Shown one piece after another: positions 59,776 to 64,000 of a DNA stretch of 64,000 nucleotides. The notes beneath the pieces are model-generated. The model did not search any database. It was given only the letters and a program-made list of their open reading frames with translations, and was not told where the DNA came from. A program made the position numbers and the translations under genes. The first letter of the stretch is position 1; each line of letters starts with the position of its first letter. The stretch is from positions 101,963-165,962 of the forward strand of contig JAZQLC010000025.1 of assembly GCA_045542485.1 (NCBI GenBank), read 5' to 3'. The stretch comes from SIG575 sp045542485. GTDB lineage: Bacteria; Bacillota; Clostridia; Oscillospirales; Acutalibacteraceae.

Positions 59776-62142
59776 ATGTATCGTGTACAGAAAAGAGACG
59801 GCAATATAGTTGATTTCGACATCAGAAAAATTGCAACTGCCATCAAACAGGCTTTCGAATCTTGTGAAAAGGATTATAATGACAGTGTTATTGATTTCCT
59901 CGCACTCAAGGTTACTGCTGATTTTGAACCCAAAATTGAGGATTCTCTCATCACAGTTGAAAACATTCAGGACAGTGTTGAGTTTGTTCTTGTTCAGGCA
60001 GGTTACGCTGATGTTTCAAAGTCATACATCCTTTACAGAAAACAGCGTGAAAAACTTCGTAACATCAAGGGCACACTTCTTGACTACAAAGACCTTGTTG
60101 ATAACTATGTTAATGTTAACGACTGGAGAGTTAAGGAAAACTCAACAGTAACATATTCAGTAGGCGGTCTTATTCTTTCAAACTCAGGTGCAATCACAGC
60201 TAACTACTGGCTCTCTGAGATTTATGACAAAGAAATTGCAGACGCTCACAGAAATGCTGACATCCATCTTCATGACCTTTCAATGCTCACAGGTTACTGT
60301 GCAGGTTGGTCACTTAAACAGCTTATTCAGGAAGGTCTCGGTGGCGTTACAGGTAAGATTACATCTGCTCCCGCAAAGCATCTTGCAACACTTTGTAATC
60401 AGATGGTTAACTTCCTCGGCATTATGCAGAATGAATGGGCAGGTGCTCAGGCTTTCTCATCATTTGACACATATCTTGCTCCCTTTGTAAAAGCAGACAA
60501 CCTTTCATATGATCAGGTTAAGAAATGTATTGAATCATTCATCTACGGTGTAAATACTCCCTCTCGTTGGGGTACACAGGCTCCTTTCTCAAACATCACT
60601 CTTGACTGGACTGTTCCCAATGACCTTGCTGAGCTTAACGCTATCGTAGGCGGCAAAGAGCAGGATTTCAAATACAAAGACTGTAAGAAAGAAATGGATA
60701 TGGTTAACCGTGCTTTCATCGAAATTATGATTGAAGGCGACGCTCACGGCAGAGGCTTCCAGTATCCCATTCCCACATACTCAATCACAAGCGATTTTGA
60801 CTGGTCAGAGACAGAGAACAACAAACTTCTCTTCGAAATGACTTCAAAATCCGGTACACCTTACTTCTCAAACTATATCAATAGTGATATGGAACCCAGT
60901 GATGTAAGAAGTATGTGCTGCAGACTTCGTCTTGACCTGAGAGAACTTCGTAAGAAGTCAGGCGGTTTCTTCGGCAGTGGTGAAAGCACCGGTTCAATCG
61001 GCGTTGTAACAATCAATATGCCCAGAATCGCTTATCTTGCAACTGACGAGGCTGACTTCTACAAGCGTCTTGACAGAATGATGGACATCTCAGCCCGTTC
61101 ACTCCACATCAAGAGAACAGTTATCACAAAGCTTCTTAACGAAGGTCTTTATCCCTATACAAAGCGTTATCTCGGCACATTTGAAAACCACTTCTCAACA
61201 ATCGGTCTTGTTGGTATGAACGAAGTTGGTCTCAATGCAAAATGGCTCGGTAAGGATATGACTCATCCCGAAACACAGAAATTCTCTCAGGAAGTTCTTG
61301 ACCATATGAGAGAAAAGCTTTCTGACTATCAGGAAATGTATCAGGATCTTTACAACCTTGAAGCAACACCTGCAGAGTCAACATCTTACAGACTTGCAAA
61401 GCACGACCTTAAGAGATATCCCGAAATCAAAACTGCTTCAGAGGCTGACGAAACACCTTATTACACAAACAGCTCACATCTTCCCGTTGGTTACACAGAA
61501 GATATCTTCGAAGCTCTTGATATTCAGGATGAGCTTCAGACAAGATACACATCAGGTACTGTTTTCCACGCTTATATCGGTGAAAAACTTCCTGACTGGA
61601 AAGCTGCAGCAACTCTCGTTCGCAAGATAGCTGAAAACTACAAACTTCCTTACTACTCAATTTCTCCCACATATTCAGTATGTAAGAGCCACGGATATAT
61701 TGCAGGTGAACACTTCACTTGTCCCGAGTGTGGCAAACCTGCTGAGGTTTACAGCCGTATTACCGGATACTATCGTCCCGTTCAGAACTGGAATGACGGT
61801 AAAGTTCAGGAATACAAGCACCGTAAGCTTTACAACATCGCTACATCACGCCTTCCTGAAGAAAGAGAAGTATCCTGCGTATGTGACGATGCACCTGCAG
61901 CAGACCTTAATGTAGGCTCAAGAACAATCCTCTTCACAACAGCAACTTGCCCCAACTGCAAAATTGCAGCATCTCTTCTTGATAAGTCAGGCGTAGAATT
62001 CGAAAAAGTTCTCGCTGAAGAAAATGCTGAACTTGCAAAGGAACTGGGTCTCAAACAGGCTCCCACACTTGTTGTTATTGATGAAAACGGTGTTACAAAA
62101 TATCAGGGTGTATCTGATATCAAAAAGTTTATTAAGGCTTAA
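59776..62142 (+). CDS. nrdD: Anaerobic (class III) ribonucleotide reductase with fused C-terminal glutaredoxin-like domain
   Basis: The 788-residue enzyme makes deoxynucleotides without oxygen. An ATP-cone occupies residues 1-95 (MYRVQKRDGNIVDFDIRKIA). The catalytic barrel follows (NADIHLHDLSMLTGYCAGWS, TPSRWGTQAPFSNITLDW). Near the C-terminus of that domain are a zinc site (FTCPECGKPAEVY) and the glycyl-radical segment RITGYYRPVQNWNDGK. The last 75 residues are a glutaredoxin-like domain with CPNC and QAPTLVV, which could deliver electrons in cis. The activating enzyme NrdG is not adjacent. The start follows GGAGGT, and NrdR boxes control the promoter. Confidence 0.95.
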   Translation: MYRVQKRDGNIVDFDIRKIATAIKQAFESCEKDYNDSVIDFLALKVTADFEPKIEDSLITVENIQDSVEFVLVQAGYADVSKSYILYRKQREKLRNIKGTLLDYKDLVDNYVNVNDWRVKENSTVTYSVGGLILSNSGAITANYWLSEIYDKEIADAHRNADIHLHDLSMLTGYCAGWSLKQLIQEGLGGVTGKITSAPAKHLATLCNQMVNFLGIMQNEWAGAQAFSSFDTYLAPFVKADNLSYDQVKKCIESFIYGVNTPSRWGTQAPFSNITLDWTVPNDLAELNAIVGGKEQDFKYKDCKKEMDMVNRAFIEIMIEGDAHGRGFQYPIPTYSITSDFDWSETENNKLLFEMTSKSGTPYFSNYINSDMEPSDVRSMCCRLRLDLRELRKKSGGFFGSGESTGSIGVVTINMPRIAYLATDEADFYKRLDRMMDISARSLHIKRTVITKLLNEGLYPYTKRYLGTFENHFSTIGLVGMNEVGLNAKWLGKDMTHPETQKFSQEVLDHMREKLSDYQEMYQDLYNLEATPAESTSYRLAKHDLKRYPEIKTASEADETPYYTNSSHLPVGYTEDIFEALDIQDELQTRYTSGTVFHAYIGEKLPDWKAAATLVRKIAENYKLPYYSISPTYSVCKSHGYIAGEHFTCPECGKPAEVYSRITGYYRPVQNWNDGKVQEYKHRKLYNIATSRLPEEREVSCVCDDAPAADLNVGSRTILFTTATCPNCKIAASLLDKSGVEFEKVLAEENAELAKELGLKQAPTLVVIDENGVTKYQGVSDIKKFIKA

Positions 62143-62182
62143 TTAAAGCTTTGATTTAAAAGGTAAAACCTTGCTAACAGGA

Positions 62183-62223
62183 ATCGTCGACAGTTTCTAT
62201 GAGTCTGTCGGCGATTTTCTGTT
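62183..62223 (+). terminator. Terminator of nrdD
   Basis: ATCGTCGACAG pairs with CTGTCGGCGAT (one G-U pair), followed by TTTCTGTTT. Confidence 0.85.
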
Positions 62224-62236
62224 TGTAAATTGTCAA

Positions 62237-62265
62237 TTGACAATATTGAAGCGATGTGATATGCT
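62237..62265 (+). promoter_or_regulatory. Sigma-A promoter of the double zinc-ribbon and macro-domain genes
   Basis: TTGACA (62237-62242), a 17-nt spacer and TATGCT (62260-62265) lie 37 nt upstream of the start codon. Confidence 0.72.
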
Positions 62266-62302
62266 GAAATACAGAATAAATAACAGATAGGAGAAATGGA
62301 TT

Positions 62303-62881
62303 ATGGTTGACGCAATTATTGTCAGTATGGTTATAGTTGTAATATTGACAGTGCTGAGTCTGGTTCTAACTGTATTTCTTTCAATATGGGTATACAAGGA
62401 TTCAAAGAAAAGAGGTATAGAACCCCTTATGTGGGTGCTGCTGACGGCACTTCTGCCTTATTGCATAGGTGCTATGGTCTATATGTCTGAAAGAGATAAG
62501 AAGAAGCTTTACCTTTGTCCCCGCTGCGGAAAAGAATTGAAGGAAGACAATGCGGTGTGTCCCTCTTGTCTGCTTCAGGTGAAAAAACAGTGTCCCACTT
62601 GCGGCAACGCTTGTGGTCCTCAGTGGAGAAACTGCAGCAGCTGCGGTAATGAAATGCCTCAGACGGACGAGTTTTATCCGCCGCTTATCCCAAAGAAAAC
62701 TCATAAGCTAAGAAATATTTTGCTTCTGATATTTGCAAATATTATCCTTGCAACAGGCATTTACGCATCTGCCTTTACAATGACTCTGCTGACTGAAATC
62801 GAGGCAGGGGACTTTGAAATCGATTACGGCGAAGAATACGAAGAGGAAGAAGAAAACTACGGCGATATTTATTTTGGATAA
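62303..62881 (+). CDS. Double zinc-ribbon membrane protein
   Basis: The 192-residue protein has two transmembrane helices at about 5-33 and 42-58, then zinc ribbons (CPRCGKEL...CPSC at about 72-92; CPTCG...CSSCG at about 98-118), and a third helix near 137-160. The C-terminus is very acidic (YGEEYEEEEE). It resembles DZANK-type modules. Function unknown. It is followed 14 nt later by the macro-domain gene and has its own promoter, so the two may be one unit. The start follows AGGAG. Confidence 0.78.
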   Translation: MVDAIIVSMVIVVILTVLSLVLTVFLSIWVYKDSKKRGIEPLMWVLLTALLPYCIGAMVYMSERDKKKLYLCPRCGKELKEDNAVCPSCLLQVKKQCPTCGNACGPQWRNCSSCGNEMPQTDEFYPPLIPKKTHKLRNILLLIFANIILATGIYASAFTMTLLTEIEAGDFEIDYGEEYEEEEENYGDIYFG

Positions 62882-62895
62882 AAGCTGGTGATATA

Positions 62896-63888
62896 ATGCC
62901 GATTCAGATTATAAGACACGATATAACAAAGCTTTGTTGCGATGCCGTAGTCAATGCGGCTAAAAACAGTCTTCTGGGAGGCGGAGGCGTTGACGGAGCA
63001 ATCCACAAGGCAGCAGGTGTAGGTCTGCTTGAAGAATGTAAAACCCTTGGCGGATGTGAAACCGGTCAGGCTAAAATCACGGGAGCATATAATCTTCCCT
63101 GTAAATTTGTGATTCATACAGTGGGTCCCGTATGGTATGGCGGAACAAAAGGGGAAGAGGACAAGCTTGTCAGCTGTTACAGAGAAAGCCTCAGACTTGC
63201 CAAGGAAAACAAATGTGAATCAGTGGCTTTTCCGCTGATTTCCTCCGGTGCTTATGGCTATCCTAAGGATAAAGCACTGAGAGTTGCTGTTGACACAATC
63301 AGCAGCTTTCTCGTTGAAAACGATATGCTTGTCTATATTGTTGTTTTTGACAAAACTGCATACAGCATCAGCGAAAAACTTTTCAGTGATATCAGGAGTT
63401 TTATTGATGACAGATATGTTGCTGAAAGATTTTTACAGAGAAACATACGCAGGGATATCAAGGAAGAAGCGTGTATGTCAGAGGCGTCAATGCCATATAA
63501 TACTCAGTGCTGTATGCCGTACAGCCTTGACGACCTGCTTGATGAAATTGACGAGAGCTTTTCACAGATGCTTCTTCGCAAGATTGATGAAAAGGGGATG
63601 ACTGATTCCCAGTGCTATAAGAAAGCTAATGTTGACAGAAAGCTTTTTTCTAAAATCAGGAACGATGTGAATTATAAGCCTAAGAAAACAACGGCTCTGG
63701 CGTTTGCGATTGCATTGGAGCTTTCATTTGATGAAACAGAGGAGATGCTTAAAAAGGCAGGGTATGCCCTTTCTCACAGTAATAAATTCGATATTATAAT
63801 CGAATATTTTATAAGCAAGGGCAAATACAATATCTTTGAAATAAACGAAGCGTTGTTCGCCTTTGACCAAAGCCTACTTGGAGCGTGA
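62896..63888 (+). CDS. Macro-domain ADP-ribose hydrolase fused to a helical HTH-like domain
   Basis: The 330-residue protein begins with a macro domain (residues 1-170). VVNAAKNSLLGGGGVDGAIHKAAG is the YmdB/MacroD-type ADP-ribose loop, and SSGAYGYPKDKA the second loop. Such domains remove ADP-ribose or O-acetyl-ADP-ribose. From about residue 205 a separate helical domain follows (SFSQMLLRKIDEKGMTDSQCYKKANVDRKLFSKIRNDV) that looks like an XRE-type helix-turn-helix. It ends in a helical segment. The fusion may link ADP-ribose turnover to a DNA- or protein-binding partner. The start follows GGTGAT; an ArsC-like gene comes 4 nt later. Confidence 0.87.
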   Translation: MPIQIIRHDITKLCCDAVVNAAKNSLLGGGGVDGAIHKAAGVGLLEECKTLGGCETGQAKITGAYNLPCKFVIHTVGPVWYGGTKGEEDKLVSCYRESLRLAKENKCESVAFPLISSGAYGYPKDKALRVAVDTISSFLVENDMLVYIVVFDKTAYSISEKLFSDIRSFIDDRYVAERFLQRNIRRDIKEEACMSEASMPYNTQCCMPYSLDDLLDEIDESFSQMLLRKIDEKGMTDSQCYKKANVDRKLFSKIRNDVNYKPKKTTALAFAIALELSFDETEEMLKKAGYALSHSNKFDIIIEYFISKGKYNIFEINEALFAFDQSLLGA

Positions 63889-63892
63889 AATT

Positions 63893-64000
63893 ATGATTAA
63901 ATTTATCTGTTACCCAAAATGTACTACTTGCCAGAGAGCAAAGAAGTGGTTGGATGATAATAAAATCGAATATGAACTTAGGGATATTAAACTCGATAAT
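63893..64000 (+). CDS. ArsC/Spx-family reductase-like protein, partial
   Basis: Only the first 36 residues are inside the window. MIKFICYPKCTTCQRAKKWL shows the thioredoxin-fold start with CTTC, typical of the ArsC/YffB/Spx group. It starts 4 nt after the macro-domain gene behind GGAGCG, so it is co-transcribed. Whether it is an arsenate reductase or a Spx-like regulator cannot be decided from this part. Confidence 0.85.
   Translation, partial: MIKFICYPKCTTCQRAKKWLDDNKIEYELRDIKLDN

Overview
The window looks like a chromosomal segment of a low-GC Gram-positive anaerobe, most likely a gut Clostridia of the Oscillospirales/Ruminococcaceae type. Evidence: the pyrH-frr-uppS-cdsA-dxr-rseP-ispG-polC order, a PolC-type replicase, a SCIFF peptide with its radical SAM maturase, a class III (oxygen-sensitive) ribonucleotide reductase, a tepA-ftsK pair, cohesin and dockerin modules, and no outer-membrane genes. 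Many promoters match the sigma-A consensus closely (TTGACA, 16-18 nt, TATAAT). Both ends cut genes: an ABC exporter at base 1 and an ArsC/Spx-like reductase at base 64000.

Layout. 1-1.7 kb: ABC exporter with a PH-like and zinc-ribbon N-terminus. 2.0-5.8 kb: a consensus promoter, a 41-residue peptide gene, a secreted protein with an internal dockerin, a secreted cohesin protein and a membrane-anchored cohesin protein. 5.8-8.8 kb (minus): SCIFF peptide, its maturase and a PLP decarboxylase. 8.9-14 kb: a secreted ceramidase-like hydrolase, a GlcNAc-kinase-type ATPase, a SIS protein and a GH84 N-acetylglucosaminidase in an overlapping run. 14.0-15.1 kb: an IS30 element inside a palindromic repeat. 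15.3-23 kb: HAD and Gfo/Idh/MocA enzymes, an AT-rich HTH membrane regulator bounded by 52-bp repeats beside tRNA-Leu, an E2-like acyltransferase, a metallophosphatase and two tandem GH16 glucanase-like genes.

23-34 kb: the pyrH...polC housekeeping run followed by an N-acetylneuraminate lyase-like gene; PolC appears to lack its proofreading exonuclease insert. 34-42.8 kb: rpmB, an EamA-type transporter, tepA, ftsK, a YgiQ-type radical SAM gene, a ComEC-like metallo-beta-lactamase and mnmA. 42.8-53.2 kb: two very large secreted proteins, a papain-like protease with repeats and a dockerin (1305 aa), and a 2062-aa FIVAR-like protein with a central cohesin-like domain and a terminal dockerin. 53.3-64 kb: an AgcS symporter, tRNA-Thr, a lipoprotein, an SDR, a zinc-ribbon membrane protein, a CDF transporter facing a TetR regulator, nrdD with NrdR boxes, a second zinc-ribbon membrane protein and a macro-domain fusion.

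The most distinctive theme is a dispersed cohesin/dockerin surface system: three dockerins and three cohesin-like domains, carried by proteins that include a protease and a membrane anchor but no recognisable cellulase. Other points to follow are the strongly promoted 41-residue peptide, a PolC without exonuclease, a two-promoter NrdR region with a terminator between the promoters, and the shared hydrophobic leader of the GH16 pair. All functional calls come from motif reading; no database search was possible.
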